Source: Hofstenia miamia (Eukaryota > Xenacoelomorpha > Acoela). From it: 64,000 nucleotides of DNA. A program made the position numbers and the translations under genes. The stretch is taken from NCBI GenBank assembly GCA_004352715.1, contig SCFE01000004.1, forward strand, positions 4,020,846 through 4,084,845. Reading direction: 5' to 3'. This document shows, one piece after another, positions 44,561-57,801 of this stretch. A model generated the notes under the pieces. The model made no database searches and was not told the DNA's origin. It saw nothing but the letters and a program-made list of their open reading frames with translations. Numbering within the stretch: position 1 is the first letter of the stretch; the number at the start of each line of letters is the position of its first letter.

Positions 44561-45154
44561 CGTATATGATTTGAACAATAATTTTCATTACTAAATACTT
44601 ATTTAAGTGCTAATAAAATTGGTGCACAAACTGCTAAAATTACTTGCAAGTATCTATTGTTTTGGCTAATTCACTAGGTACGTATAGAAAAACATTTACA
44701 CGAAATATAATGCTGAAAACTTTTTTATGTATTTGATAATGCGCTCTCAAGCTTTACTTTTTCACTAATTGATTCCAACTTTGATCGTATAAAGAGGATG
44801 TCCGCTTCATTATAAAACACAATTTCATTTATACAATTGTTAGACGTTTACACTTATATTTTAAATGCATATTTAATTTTGTTATTATTGGCTTAGGCAA
44901 CGTCTTGCTTCCACTTACATTGTTGTTCGAATAAGTCTGAACATATTTTGATTAATTGTTCTCAGTGAAAATATAAATATATGTAGCAGTAATTCTGTAC
45001 TTCAAAATTCATTGTTCAGTTTTCTGCATTCTAATTATGTTTCTTCTAGACATAATGTATAGAAATTCTCAAATGGTGTTTTGGATCGGATTAAATGTCA
45101 TATTTTCCCCAAGATGGAATCGTCATTTTATATAGCCAATTCTTTCCTCAAATA
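44561..45154. other. Non-coding, AT-rich
   Basis: Nothing recognised. Confidence 0.35.
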
Positions 45155-45395
45155 CTAAATGGGTAAATAAAATTTTCATAACCTGTATATAATTGATTTT
45201 CTATCAATTAAGAGAATTGATTTTTCAACATTTCAATCTCTTCGAATGTTTTGTTGAAGACTTCTGTCAAGAACATTGACTTCCCTTTACATTTCACAAT
45301 TGAACGATTATTACTTGCTAAACTTATTGTTGGTTTATTTGAAACCCCTAAAAATGAAAAATCATTTATCACATATTTAAATACAATTTGTTTTC
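45155..45395 (-). repeat. Dispersed repeat family R2, copy 2
   Basis: Inverse-oriented match of 9830-10052. Similarity may extend to ~45440. Confidence 0.65.
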
Positions 45396-45639
45396 GATTA
45401 AATGGCCCTTGTTTGGCAACGCCACCGCGTCATAGATGCGATAATGTACGCTAAAATAACTATGTTTTGTTGAATTTTTTAAACATATTTTGATTATTCA
45501 TGAGAATAGTGTCATGAATTACAATATTATGCAAAAGCGAAAATCGAAAAACAAATAAACATTTCTAACTCCGGATTTCTTAATAAGTTCAAATAATTAT
45601 AGCATTGTTATTATAAATTGTAAATCCAATCCTGATATA

Positions 45640-46690
45640 AACTTTTGTTTGAGTATAAATAATCTTAGGTCTTTGTTGAAATTTTTCGGTTTTTTAGTAT
45701 TTTCATTTCTTTTGGCAAATTATTCCAATTATTAATTGCAGCAATAATAAAGTATTGACTCGTACTATTATTATTAAATTTAGCAAGTGAATAGATTTTT
45801 TATCGTTGATTTTGCATTAGACAATGTCGAAAATGATATCTTGTTATATGGCGAAATTGTATTTATAAATTTGAAGAAATTAGTAATAACATTGTGAATA
45901 ATTAAATCTTGTGGAAAAAGAATAATTTTAGAAATATAATCATTTGTTTTAGATAAGAGTTTTAATTACAAAGATTTGATGCCAATTTTAGTTGTACTCT
46001 AAGCCTTTTGAGCTGTGTAAATTTGCATATAAAACATTAACATAGTTTAAATAGATCACAACAAGGGAATATAGGCTTTTAGTTATTGCAATTAGGGGTA
46101 TATGTGGGGAGACATGAGAGAGCTCTCAATACCTATAGTTATTTTTTTACTTTTATGTGCCATGTGAAATAAAGTTTTGAATCTATTGTTACTCTTAGAT
46201 ATTTAAACTTATTAACAGGCGTTATAGATGCATTGTTGAAGTTAATCGAGTAGTCAGAGACGTCCGCTTTTTTCTAAAAGGTTGAATTTTGCAAAATTCA
46301 GGTTTTATGCGATAAAGCGTAATCTACGAAAGCGAAAATAGTTGCTCGATTTTATACAATTCGATTCAATAACTTTCACAGTTTTATTTAAGGATTTATT
46401 TCCAATGGAAATAGATGAATTATCGGCTTATTTTGCAGTCGATTATGTTCTTCACGTAATTCAAAAAAAGATTAAAGTCAGTGTAGTAATGCTTCTTAAG
46501 GAACACTCTTATTAACTGATACCAATTAGATATGTATCATTCAATTTAACTGGTTGAAGTCTATTAATTAGATATTATTTAAGCTCTGTAAAATCAAAAT
46601 TTTTATTTTTATGAATATCTTATGATTAATAGAATCTAATTTTTTGAGAGATCTAGATTGACTTTCACAACAAATGTGTTGGAATCAAAA
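45640..46690 (-). pseudogene. Highly decayed non-LTR RT remnant
   Basis: No long frame remains, but ordered motifs survive on the minus strand. They are VNLDLSKKLDSINHKIF at ~46670 (the LSKAFDxVDH block), a damaged VPQGS position (VP-stop-EALL) at ~46490, then ADNSSISIGNKSLNK at ~46420, where YADD has become stop-ADN, followed by the C-terminal thumb region to ~45700. Its tail resembles that of the 51.6-54.3 kb element. Much older than the other RT copies. Confidence 0.65.
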
Positions 46691-47103
46691 CATGATCTGG
46701 TGGTCAAATTTCTTTTCTGCAATATGTACAAACTCTGCTTTTTGAAGTCATTTCAGTTCAGTAAATGACAGGGATCTGGCGCAGGAATATTGTCCTCTCT
46801 GTGCAACATAATTAAATATTAGTCAGTGATGCAAATACGCCTAAATGAATTTCAAGATTTTTTGTAAAAAAATTAGTCTTTAGTCAAATTTTAGTAAATA
46901 AATGATATTCTGCATTGGTTGAAGCCGCAGTAAACAAGAGAGACAGATTCTAACTCCCACTTGTAAAGCTAGACAATGAATTGAATATTTTCTATAAAAT
47001 GACAATCGATTTTTGAAGATTTGCGATGTTTTCAAATTAAATATAAAGTTAATTACGGAAAATTGAATACTTGAAAATGAAAATTGTAAATTATATGTAC
47101 AAA
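46691..47103. other. Non-coding, AT-rich
   Basis: Nothing recognised before the tandem array. Confidence 0.35.
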
Positions 47104-48100
47104 ATTTGCAAAATGAACGAGATAAAGAAAGTTATAAGTTAATTCGTAATCTAATCATTCCAAAAAGTGAAGAAAAACAGCGCATTTATTATATTTTTAT
47201 GCTGTGTACCGGCTGAGCACTTTCCACCACTTGATGTATCGGGCAATTTGCAAAAAAAAGACAAGAGCAAAGTCATTTAATTTCAAACAATATTAAGTGT
47301 ATTTTAAATTTGCAAAATGAACGAGATAAAGAAAGTTAATTCGTAATCTAATCATTCCAAAAAGTGAAGAAAAACAGCGCATTTATTATATTTTTATGCT
47401 GTGTACCGGCTGAGCACTTTCCACCACTTGATGTATCGGGCAATTTGCAAAAAAAAGACAAGAGCAAAGTCATTTAATTTCAAACAATATTAAGTGTATT
47501 TTAAATTTGCAAAATGAACGAGATAAAGAAAGTTAATTCGTAATCTAATCATTCCAAAAAGTGAAGAAAAACAGCGCATTTATTATATTTTTATGCTGTG
47601 TACCGGCTGAGCACTTTCCACCACTTGATGTATCGGGCAATTTGCAAAAAAAAGACAAGAGCAAAGTCATTTAATTTCAAACAATATTAAGTGTATTTTA
47701 AATTTGCAAAATGAACGAGATAAAGAAAGTTAATTCGTAATCTAATCATTCCAAAAAGTGAAGAAAAACAGCGCATTTATTATATTTTTATGCTGTGTAC
47801 CGGCTGAGCACTTTCCACCACTTGATGTATCGGGCAATTTGCAAAAAAAAGACAAGAGCAAAGTCATTTAATTTCAAACAATATTAAGTGTATTTTAAAT
47901 TTGCAAAATGAACGAGATAAAGAAAGTTAATTCGTAATCTAATCATTCCAAAAAGTGAAGAAAAACAGCGCATTTATTATATTTTTATGCTGTGTACCGG
48001 CTGAGCACTTTCCACCACTTGATGTATCGGGCAATTTGCAAAAAAAAGACAAGAGCAAAGTCATTTAATTTCAAACAATATTAAGTGTATTTTAAATTTG
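47104..48100 (+). repeat. 197-bp tandem array, five copies
   Basis: Unit starts at 47108, 47312, 47509, 47706 and 47903, and the array ends at 48100. Spacings are 204, 197, 197, 197 and 197. The first unit differs by a 7-base insertion (ataagtt), and the others look identical. Each unit runs from 'gcaaaatgaacgagataaag' through 'ctgtgtaccggctgagcac' to 'attaagtgtattttaaattt'. The unit has no open frame. The GC-rich core (accggctgagcactttccac) stands out from the AT background. Near-identity implies recent amplification or gene conversion. Confidence 0.97.
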
Positions 48101-48499
48101 CATTACTTTACCACTAAAGGGGTTATAAATCATTGAACTAAATTTCGTTTTATGATAGGCTAATATGGGCTAACAGCTAACTCATTTTGGAAGCAATGGA
48201 AATAATTACGAAATAACATTTCATTGTGATGTAACTGGTAAGTCGACGTATTAGCCAAACAAAACAGCCTACAGGCCCACCAAACAGTATATAGATGGGA
48301 AAGCAGATTTAACATTATCGTTGCCTAAAAATTACTATATAAACTTTTTGATCAACATAAAACAAATTACTCAATTTACAATTTCTCCTAATTGACAGCA
48401 TACCGGCACTGGTAAGCGTATCGGCATTTGAGTAGCTCTGGTTTAGATCATCTTTTAGCTCACGTTATCATATATATATTTATTGTAGAAAGCACTAAC

Positions 48500-48632
48500 T
48501 TTAATAATAAATACAAAAAATAGTTACTATAAATGGATTTAAAATAATAACATTCCCTACATCTACTGATGTTCCTCAAGGGTCTATTCTGTGCCCAATC
48601 TTATATACACTTTACAATTCTTTTTTAGGAGA
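48500..48632 (+). pseudogene. Short non-LTR RT fragment
   Basis: The + strand reads ...FPTSTDVPQGSILCPILYTLYN, the RT 'xVPQGSxLGPxLFxLYxN' block, at ~48555-48625, with Gly of LGP changed to Cys. Nothing else of the element is recognisable on either side. Confidence 0.7.
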
Positions 48633-51590
48633 ATTATGGGCTTGGGCGGATCGGGATTGGGCCTAATGTTTTAATTAGTATTTGAAATGCAAGAAAAAAT
48701 TCACTTGAAGACTTAAACTTTGCAAATAACAAAAAACATTCCCCTTAAATTTAATCAGCCCTGAATTATTTGCTGGTGCAATACATCTAGCATTTAAATT
48801 TTGTTACAAGCAGAGCGCGTTTCTGAAAACTCCCACTTAATTGTGGTGATGTAAGTTAGAGAGAATTTTAGTAATTGAATATATAAAACTGATATATTTT
48901 CTAAATGATAAAAAGGCCGATTGCAATCCTGGTAATAATTATTTGTGGCAATGGTTACATAACTAAATTAGTGGTGGTGGTAGCAAGAACTTATGAAACG
49001 TGACACATGATACCTTGGCAGTAGGGCTTAGTACTCAACAGGCGGTTGCAATATTTTAAAGGGTGGTTACTTCAAAAAATAGTATTATTATGATAATGAC
49101 TCTAAATACCAAAAAAATAACCTTCTAGTATTCAGGTCACCTGAGTATGCTTAGCGCCTTTCTGCAAGCACACAATTAGATATTAAACAAAAATACAAAC
49201 ATATTATCTATATTTACTACCTCATATTTTAAGGGATGTATTGCTATTACTCTATATGCAGGAAACTATTGTTTTCCTAAAAACCTTACATAAATTGTTA
49301 TAGTAAAAGAAATTAACAACATTTTAAATGAAATTCGTGTAAAAACTTGTCAATTTTTTTCAGTGAGGCTCCAGTAGTTTTGTAGAAAGTGTAAATATAA
49401 ACACAAATTTCATTTTCATGTAGAATTAATTTTTAAGAAATGTTTGTATAAAAGAGTAGCATAATATAAATGATCTTGTTGTAGTTCCCTTTTCCTATGG
49501 CTTGTTTAAATGCAAAAGGCTAATTGCAATAATCGATTTCTAGTGCAAAATCGGCAGTTAAATATTGCCATACCCAGTTAATAATAAAACATCCAGAGAT
49601 TAAACATATTGATAAATCATTGTTAGGTATGCCAACAACCGCCATTATCTCACTTAACATTATTATGCTATCAATGGCAACATTTTTATGCGTTTTCGAT
49701 AAAAGGCTACGCAAAAGATTAAAATATAATCAGTTGCATTTATAAAAAAGGAAACACCTCATTTACACTGTGCACTCCGATTTTTGAAGCTTTATTATTT
49801 TGAGAGATGAAAGCCAACAAAATGCTAAAAAAGTCTCTAAGCAATTTAAGGTTAATCTATGCACAAATTTAAAACAATTTAGAAAATGTTTATCTTCATT
49901 GGTAACATATTTAAAAATTGCACATTAAATACTATTTGGTAACCTAATGCAATAATTTAATGGAGGGGTTCACATCTGCTCTAGGAAGGGTTGACTTCCT
50001 AGCCTCCCAGGCCTACGGCTCTGTATGGCACACTTATTGTATTAATGTTAACAATGCAATTTGAATTTCAACAGTATTGAATTAGCATTATTGACAGACT
50101 AAAGCAGATATCCACATCTTACTACATTATGCAAAAAATCGAATCAAATTCATAGTGTAGTTGTTATGGACCTCTATGAGGCAAAGACACGAACACAGAT
50201 GTATAAGAAAAATAAGTTAGCCGGGCTTGGGCCTAATAATTAGTATTTTGAAATGGACCCAGCTAGGGACTAAACTGTATTGGTCTGGGCCTAAAAAATC
50301 GGTACAACTCCGACTCTACTCTGCAAAGTATTGGATATTCTAACTACTAAATCCCCATTATAAAATTTCAAGTCTAGGAATAGCAATGAATGTCTTTCAT
50401 CATGGAGGAAGTTGCTGCAGGGAATATAGTTAATTTTGTTTTTTCAAAATGTTGACCTAATTGAAAAGAAAACAAATGCATTAACAGTCTTGAAGTGGTT
50501 CAGATTGCATAGCATCTGTTACTTTCTTTCTTAATTAAATAATCGGCTAATTTTAATGTTTTTAACTTCATATGAAGCCCACATTATGGAGTCACAACAT
50601 TATTAAACAAGCCCTGGACAGTAGTAAAAAGGGGTTCAAGCTTTCCAAGCAAAAGTTATGTATTCAATAATCTTTTATTGATACAATTTGTGTTTGGTAT
50701 GTGTTTATTAAATCATCTCTATTTCAATTCACACTAAAATACATTTACGAATGATCATAAATTTTCTGATAATTTTGATGCAATTACTTGCGATGATCAG
50801 CACACCAATTGTGATTTTTATGGTAAATTGCAAAGAATCAAGAAAAACACTTCGCAGAAACTATTTTTGAATTATGACATTGTAAATACTTTGATTTTAG
50901 AACTATTTTTGAATATTGATACAATTTTACTTGACTGTCTGTTACGGTGGCATTTCTTAAAAATAATCAAAATAATAAAGGTAAAGAAGGAGAAAAGCAT
51001 CAATATTTTAAAATTTCCCCTGAAATGTTTTAATAAATTTAAAAAATATAGTTAGATTCGTAATCAACAGAAAAATTTGATCTAATATGCATTGAAATTT
51101 AACAGTACACATACAGTGTAATCAAACAAAGTGAGAATCAACAACACATATTTTCTTTATTAATACTACCTAACTACTTTAACCCTTTCGCTACTCTTGG
51201 GAAATATATATCCCATAAAATTTCCAATCAAAATGGGGGATATTCACGAAATTTTAAAATTTTTTGAAATGGGCTAATTTTGTATATATTTGCGTGATAT
51301 TTCCAAAAAAAGGTGTACCAGGCCCTGAAATTTATTAGTTTTCATTTCATTTGATTTTTATTTCTAAAATCCCATTACCCCAATTTCATTTTAATGACGT
51401 AACTTCAGTGTAAACAAATTTGATAACATTTAGAGTATGAAGTAATAAATATTGAAATAAACAATTTCTATGATTAGTTAAATAAGTTCTTAGTTATTAA
51501 TTTTAGATTGATAATAGAATAATGATGTACTTAGTTATTTGTATTTATTGAAGTAATTCTTTGACTGGTAAGATAATTCTTTGTTGGAGC
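48633..51590. other. Non-coding with small transposon-like fragments
   Basis: 48641-48695 and 50217-50255 share 'gggcttgg...cctaat...ttagtatttgaaatg'. The second is followed by CTCCGACTCTACTCTG at ~50306-50321, which looks like a right-hand hAT terminus. At 51179, TTAACCCTTTCGCTACTC followed by a TGGGA...TCCCA near-palindrome resembles a piggyBac-type end, but no partner end was found. No genes. Confidence 0.4.
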
Positions 51591-51599
51591 ATTCTTGAT

Positions 51600-54266
51600 A
51601 AAATTAGTCATTTTCTTTTTAAACAATTGAAACTTTTTTTCAGATCGAGTATCTTTATCCAATTTATTCCTTAATTTTACTTGCAATATTTATGAATGAA
51701 TTCTTCATAATTTTTTTTCTAAATTTCTTCCATTGATATGTATCACGTCTAATATTATATTTTAGGGAGACGTTTTCTTTCATTTTATAAAATATTTCCA
51801 AGATCTTTTGTTGCATGATATCATCTGGATATAATCACATATAATCTTTTGCCAATTTTCTTTTAATTCGATTATTATTGCTATTGTTAATTTTGTTCAT
51901 CCAATTGAAAAACTTATTTAATTTTCTTTTAGAATTTTCACATAGATTTGTTAGCAAGTAACAAGAATTATATTTTGATACAACCATTGACTTAAATAAC
52001 ATTGCGATCCATTTTCTTGGTAATAAATCTGTTATTTTTTAATTAACTTGATGGTTCCAGCCATTTTTTGAATTAAAGAATTTATATGATCTTTGAATTT
52101 TAGTTGATTGTCAATAACACTCCTAAATATTTTATTCTTGGTTTCTCCATTACTTCTTTGTTGTTAAGATAAAATTTTGTCTTTGTTTCGCCTTTTGTTA
52201 ATTTATTCATCTGCATAAAAGTAGTTCTTTCAATATTTAGAGACATCATGTTTTTGTTATAGTAGTCATGAATGAGATATAAATTGGATTGTAGTTAATC
52301 AATGTTTGTTGTATAGATTAATGTATCATCTGCCTATAACATGCATTTTATATTTAGGTGATTTGAAATATCATTTACATAGATATTAAACAACAAACGA
52401 CATAAAACAGAACCTTGAGGAACACCCCTTTCAATTTTCAAAAGATTTGATGATTCATTTTTAAATTGCACAAATTGATATCTATTATTTAAGAAATCAT
52501 CAATAAATGAAGAAGTAAGGTTGAAGTTGTATGTATCTTTAGGTTTTTTAATCAATATTCCATGATCTATAGAATTGAATACTTTTGCAAGGTCTAAAGA
52601 AAGAATATGTACACTTTCCTTTCTATCTGTGAGTTGTCTCCGATCTTCTACTGTATCTAAAAGAGCATTCATAGTAGAAGAATGTTTTCTAAATCCAAAC
52701 TGATTTTGATTAAACAAGTTGAATTTTTTTTAAATAACAGCCAATCTGATCGTGTAAAATTTTTTCGAAAATCTTTTTAATTCCAGTTAATATTGATATA
52801 GGTCTGTAGTTTGAGGAAATGTTGCTTATATATTTTTTATAGATTGGAATAACTTCTGCGGCCTTTAGTTCATCAGGATATTTGTTGAATTTATTGCATT
52901 CATTAAATAAGAAACACAAAGGTCTTGCTATAACAATTAGCGATTCTTTTAAAACCCATATAGGATAGTTACAAGTTCCTTTAGATTTTCTAATATTTAA
53001 ACATTTTGAAACATCTAGAAATTTATGCAAGGAAACATATCTAAAAGCAAATGAGCTTGCATAGAACTTTAAATTTTTATGTTTGTTCGTGATATTATAT
53101 TGCTGACCACTAAATTTTCCCAATTTTATGAAATCTTCATTAAATAAATTTGATATTTCCAATTTATTGTACACATGATTCTTTCTTATCTAATAGGTAT
53201 TTAGGTTCAATATTTGAATGTGGTTTCAAAAAATTATTAATGTATTTCCACTTTTGAGAACATGTTTTCCTTTTTTCAAAAGAAGATTTCAAAAATGAAC
53301 TTAAATCTTGTTTACAACTATTCGATGAAATATTTCTGTAGATTTTATATTTCTTCATATTTTCATAACTTTTTTCTTTAAACAAATTTCTATAGGCTTG
53401 ATGTTTCTCGTTAATGTTTCTTAGACTTTTCTGAAATCCATGTTTTCCAACTACGAATTCTCTTTTGATTTACAGAAATGATCTGGACAAAGTTTATTAT
53501 ATAATTCATCAAAGTTATTATTGATAAACCTTAGTTTCTCATTAATGGACATTGAGTTATAATAGTTACGCCAATTTAGATTTAGTAAGTCCCAAAATAA
53601 TTTTTCTTAGTTAAATTTTTTACAATTATTATAACATACCCATTTTTTCTCTTTGTTGACTTTCATTTTAACATATATTGCACATGTAATTTGATGATAG
53701 GAAATGAAAAATTCTGTTACTGTTGTGATAAAACTACTATAGTTCGAAATGCCTGTAATTAAATAGTCAATCAAAGATGAGCTTTTTCCATTAATATGAG
53801 TCGGAATTGTTTTATTGAGTACTTCCAATCCGAAATTGTCTATAACATCATGAACATTTGCATTATCAAAATTATTTAGATAATTCTGGTTATAATCGCC
53901 CATAAAAATTACTGGCTTATTTTCAATCATTGCCCGTGATAATTCAGAAGATAATATAACAGAAAATTCATTAAGATTTCTTCGATTATTGCAATAACTT
54001 AAATTAGATGCTCTATATTTGATATTAAAATTTCTATCCATAAACTGATAAACAATATGCCGCCACCTCTAGTCTTTGTAAGATCTCCATCCTTGCGAAA
54101 TATCTTAAACCAATTTCTCTTTTAGATGTTGTCATTATCAGTATCTTTTAACCAGGTTTCCTTTATTCCGCAAATTGTTTCCATCCATATTTAAAATCGA
54201 TTCTTCATACTTAGTTACTTTATTTGTTAAGCTTTGGAAATTAGACTTGGTTTTCACATTGCTTTA
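51600..54266 (-). pseudogene. Non-LTR retrotransposon ORF2: endonuclease and reverse transcriptase (broken)
   Basis: Apurinic-type endonuclease first: KETWLKDTDND at ~54150 holds the catalytic Glu, then VIFMGDYNQNYLNNF (GDxN), SSLIDYLI and ISYHQIT (catalytic His) in 54041-53607. RT follows. 53174-52710 has NYPIWVLKESLIVIARPLC, SSNYRPISIL and KIFEKILHDQI. 52717-52334 has NQFGFRKHSSTMNAL, LSLDLAKVFNSIDHGIL and GVPQGSVLCRLLFNIYVNDI. The YADD box then reads stop-ADDTLIY, the Tyr codon being TAG. The thumb region continues to ~51640. Jockey/CR1-type architecture. Together with ORF1 at 57808-58690 it forms one element split by the Polinton-like insertion. Confidence 0.9.
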
Positions 54267-54272
54267 TATATT

Positions 54273-54961
54273 AGTAGTAAGAGACGGGCTAGAGGAGGTT
54301 CCTACGGGACACCCTGAGTTCTCGTAACACTCCATTACTATTTGCCACATGGAAATGAAGTGATTCTATTGAACGCCATCTAGTGATGAAATGTTTTTGA
54401 CAACATTGAATTGAGCATAATAATTTTTGACGAAGTTTTTATTTTTGATTTCTAAGATTTAGGCAAAGTGATATAATTGAAGGCAATGAGCAAATTAATT
54501 TTTTGACAAAGTTTTTAATTGTTAGGCAAACTGACATATTTACTTCTGTTAGTATACATGTTCATTGTAGCAATGCCTTTAATTATGCAACACTCCGTAT
54601 TAAGGAAAATAATTCATAGATGTAAAAGCCAACACTCGTATAGACATATATTTCAACATGCATTAAAATTAATCAAAGATATAGTATGGAAGAGGTAAAA
54701 AACAACAATTTTAGCATAAATTGTACTAAATTGTAAAAGCATACATTACACAATGACTCTGAGTGACAAAGTTCAGCATTAGACAACCTTCAAGTTTCCA
54801 TCTTCATTCTAAAATATGATGGCACTTCCATATTCACCCAGGAGGTGGCCATCAGAAATGCGTTAAGCCATTTATTTAATGTGGCTGGCTTTCCCCAGGA
54901 GGCCTATTGTTACCAAATAAAATATCTAGTGACATTTGATAACACCCAAGTACTATATAAT
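54273..54961 (+). repeat. Left terminal inverted repeat of the Polinton-like element
   Basis: Pairs with 57080-57801. It ends in a segment that includes 'ggcctattgttaccaaataa' and 'aacacccaagtactatataa'. Confidence 0.9.
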
Positions 54962-55708
54962 TTGTAAAAATGTAAACTCGGTTATTGAAAAGAGATATTA
55001 CATCAACGTATATAGGTGAGTAAACCATTAACATATAAAAATCGTTTTAAAACAAAAGTGTGTTTGGTGAAAATTAAAATATTACATCACATATATAGGC
55101 GAATAAAATAAATCATTAACATATAAAAATCNACATGTTCATTGTAGCAATGCCTTTAATTATGCAACACTCCGTATTAAGGAAAATAATTCATAGATGT
55201 AAAAGCCAACACTCGTATAGACATATATTTCAACATGCATTAAAATTAATCAAAGATATAGTATGGAAGAGGTAAAAAACAACAATTTTAGCATAAATTG
55301 TACTAAATTGTAAAAGCATACATTACACAATGACTCTGAGTGACAAAGTTCAGCATTAGACAACCTTCAAGTTTCCATCTTCATTCTAAAATATGATGGC
55401 ACTTCCATATTCACCCAGGAGGTGGCCATCAGAAATGCGTTAAGCCATTTATTTAATGTGGCTGGCTTTCCCCAGGAGGCCTATTGTTACCAAATAAAAT
55501 ATCTAGTGACATTTGATAACACCCAAGTACTATATAATTTGTAAAAATGTAAACTCGGTTATTGAAAAGAGATATTACATCAACGTATATAGGTGAGTAA
55601 ACCATTAACATATAAAAATCGTTTTAAAACAAAAGTGTGTTTGGTGAAAATTAAAATATTACATCACATATATAGGCGAATAAAATAAATCATTAACATA
55701 TAAAAATC
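54556..55708. repeat. 576-bp exact duplication across a single N (assembly artefact)
   Basis: 54556-55131 is repeated exactly as 55133-55708, separated only by N at 55132. The right-hand TIR contains the segment once. It is best explained as unmerged overlapping contig ends. Confidence 0.92.
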
Positions 55709-55950
55709 GTTTTAAAACAAAAACATGTTTGGTGAAAATAGAAATATTACATCAACGTATATAGGTGAATAAACTATAAAAATGTAAAAATCGTTTTAAA
55801 CAAAAATGCATTCGGAAAAATAGAAATATTACATCAATGGAGATAAGCGAATAAGACATTAACACATAAAAATCGCGTTAAAATAAAAATGGGTACAATG
55901 GAAAGAGAAGTATTACAACACTGTATATAAGCAGTGATAGTAAAATATGG
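55540..55950 (+). repeat. Degenerate subterminal tandem repeats (left side of the Polinton-like interior)
   Basis: About five units of ~70-90 bp built on 'tattacatcaacgtatatag', 'gaataaa', 'cattaacatataaaaatcg' and 'ttttaaaacaaaa'. They diverge progressively towards the centre. A different set based on 'tttttacaatggaaaaacag' and 'tgtcttttacatgtt' lies at 56560-56870 on the right side. Confidence 0.75.
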
Positions 55951-57079
55951 AAAAACCTATTGTAATGTCAAGTTGTTGAATTTATTGGAGTAATAGTAAA
56001 CATGTATATCTCAGTTTTCATGTAATTTAATTTTTCAAATGCTTGAAACATCCCCTTATCACTATTTCATGCACGTTATACTTATTGGAGTTTAAGTAAT
56101 TGATTGAAAATCAAACAAATAACGATTTCAAGAAACATTCATTGTTACATGAAGACATAAAATCACTCTCAAAGAAACACACAGTGATGAGGGCACTAAA
56201 CAGTTTTAACAATATGAAATATAAATTACAACAGTAATCTGGAAAAGAACTAGCATGTATAATTAGTTTGTCTGCAATGTGTAAATAAAATGTAAGTATG
56301 AAAACTAAATAATGTGTGGCATAGCAATTAACAAACCATTTAATGAAAATTGACAGCATAAATGGGTCACTATAGCAGATAGGTTTATGGATCAATGTAA
56401 AATCATTTTGTAAATGTCAAGAATGAGTCAGCAATAATGACGGGGGCGTGCATGGGACCCCCGCGAAATGTGTTTGAAAAACGGAAATGATGTCTGTTGT
56501 ATGTAGTATATACATTTTCGAAAAAACCTCAAATAAATTGCATTGATTGTATAGTTAAATTAAACAATGGAACTGTATGGGAAATTTTTACAATGGAAAA
56601 ACAGCAATGTATTTGAAAAACTAAATGTCTTTTACATGTTTGCGCCTTTATATAAAAACATAAAAAATTTTACAATGGGAAAACAGCAACGTATTTGAAA
56701 AACGAAATGTCTTTACATGTTCACTCCTTTATACAAAAACACGGAAAATTTTTACGGATAAAGTAGTAATATTGATGGTTGTGTATGTAGGTCTGCGATG
56801 GTGAGGTGTACTTTGATAAAACGATATGAAGTCTTTTACATGTTTTGCGACCTTTTACATGTAATGTTAGATTGTAGATTCCCGAAAAAAACGAATTAAA
56901 CACTGTACATTGATCATGTAAGCAAGCGAAAATTATGAAAAATTAAATCAGCAAAAACGTAGTGTGTTAACAGCATATTTCGATAAAGCGATATGTAGCC
57001 TTTGCATGTAATATTAGGTTACCAAAAAAGAATTAAACATAGCCCGTGCAAGCAATAGAAACACACGGAAAACTAGAAA

Positions 57080-57801
57080 ATTATATAGTACTTGGGTGTT
57101 ATCAAATGTCACTAGATATTTTATTTTGGAATTGTTATTATCATTTTCATTGCTCATGGTTTAGGTCCATGGTAACAATAGGCCTCCTGGGGAAAACCAG
57201 CCACATTAAATAAATGGCTTAACGCATTTCTGGCGGCCGCGTCCTGGGTGAATGTGGAAGTGTCGTCATATTTTAGAATGAAGATGGAAACTTGAAGATT
57301 GTCTAATGCTGAACTTTGTCACTCAGAGTCATTGTGTAATGTATGCTTTTACAATTTATGCTAAAATTGTTGTTTTTTTACCACTTCCACACTATATCTT
57401 TGATTAATTTTAATGCATGGTGAAATATATGTCTATACAAGTGTTGGCTTTTACATCTATGAATTATTTTCCTTAATACAGAGTGTTGCATAATTAAAGG
57501 CATTGCTACAATGAACATGTATATTAACAGAAGTAAATATGTCAGTTTGCCTAACAATTAAAAACTATCAAAAAATTAATTTGCTCATTGCCTTCAATTA
57601 AATCACTTTGCCTAAATCCTAGAAATCAAAAATAAAAACTTCGTCAAAAATTATTATGCTCAATTCAATGTTGTCAAAAACATTTCATCACTAGATGGCG
57701 TCCAATAGAATCACTTCATTTCCATGTGGCAAATAGTAATGGGGTGTTACGAGAACTCAGGGTGTCCCGTAGGACCCTCCTCTAGCCCGTCTCTTACTAC
57801 T
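57080..57801 (-). repeat. Right terminal inverted repeat of the Polinton-like element
   Basis: Reverse complement of 54273-54961 apart from scattered substitutions, a GGCGGCCGC-containing variant at ~57232-57240 and one ~45-base insertion. Confidence 0.9.

Noticed and set aside
47104-48100. CRISPR-like array
   Set aside because: Units are 197 bp and identical throughout with no repeat/spacer alternation; the genome is eukaryotic.
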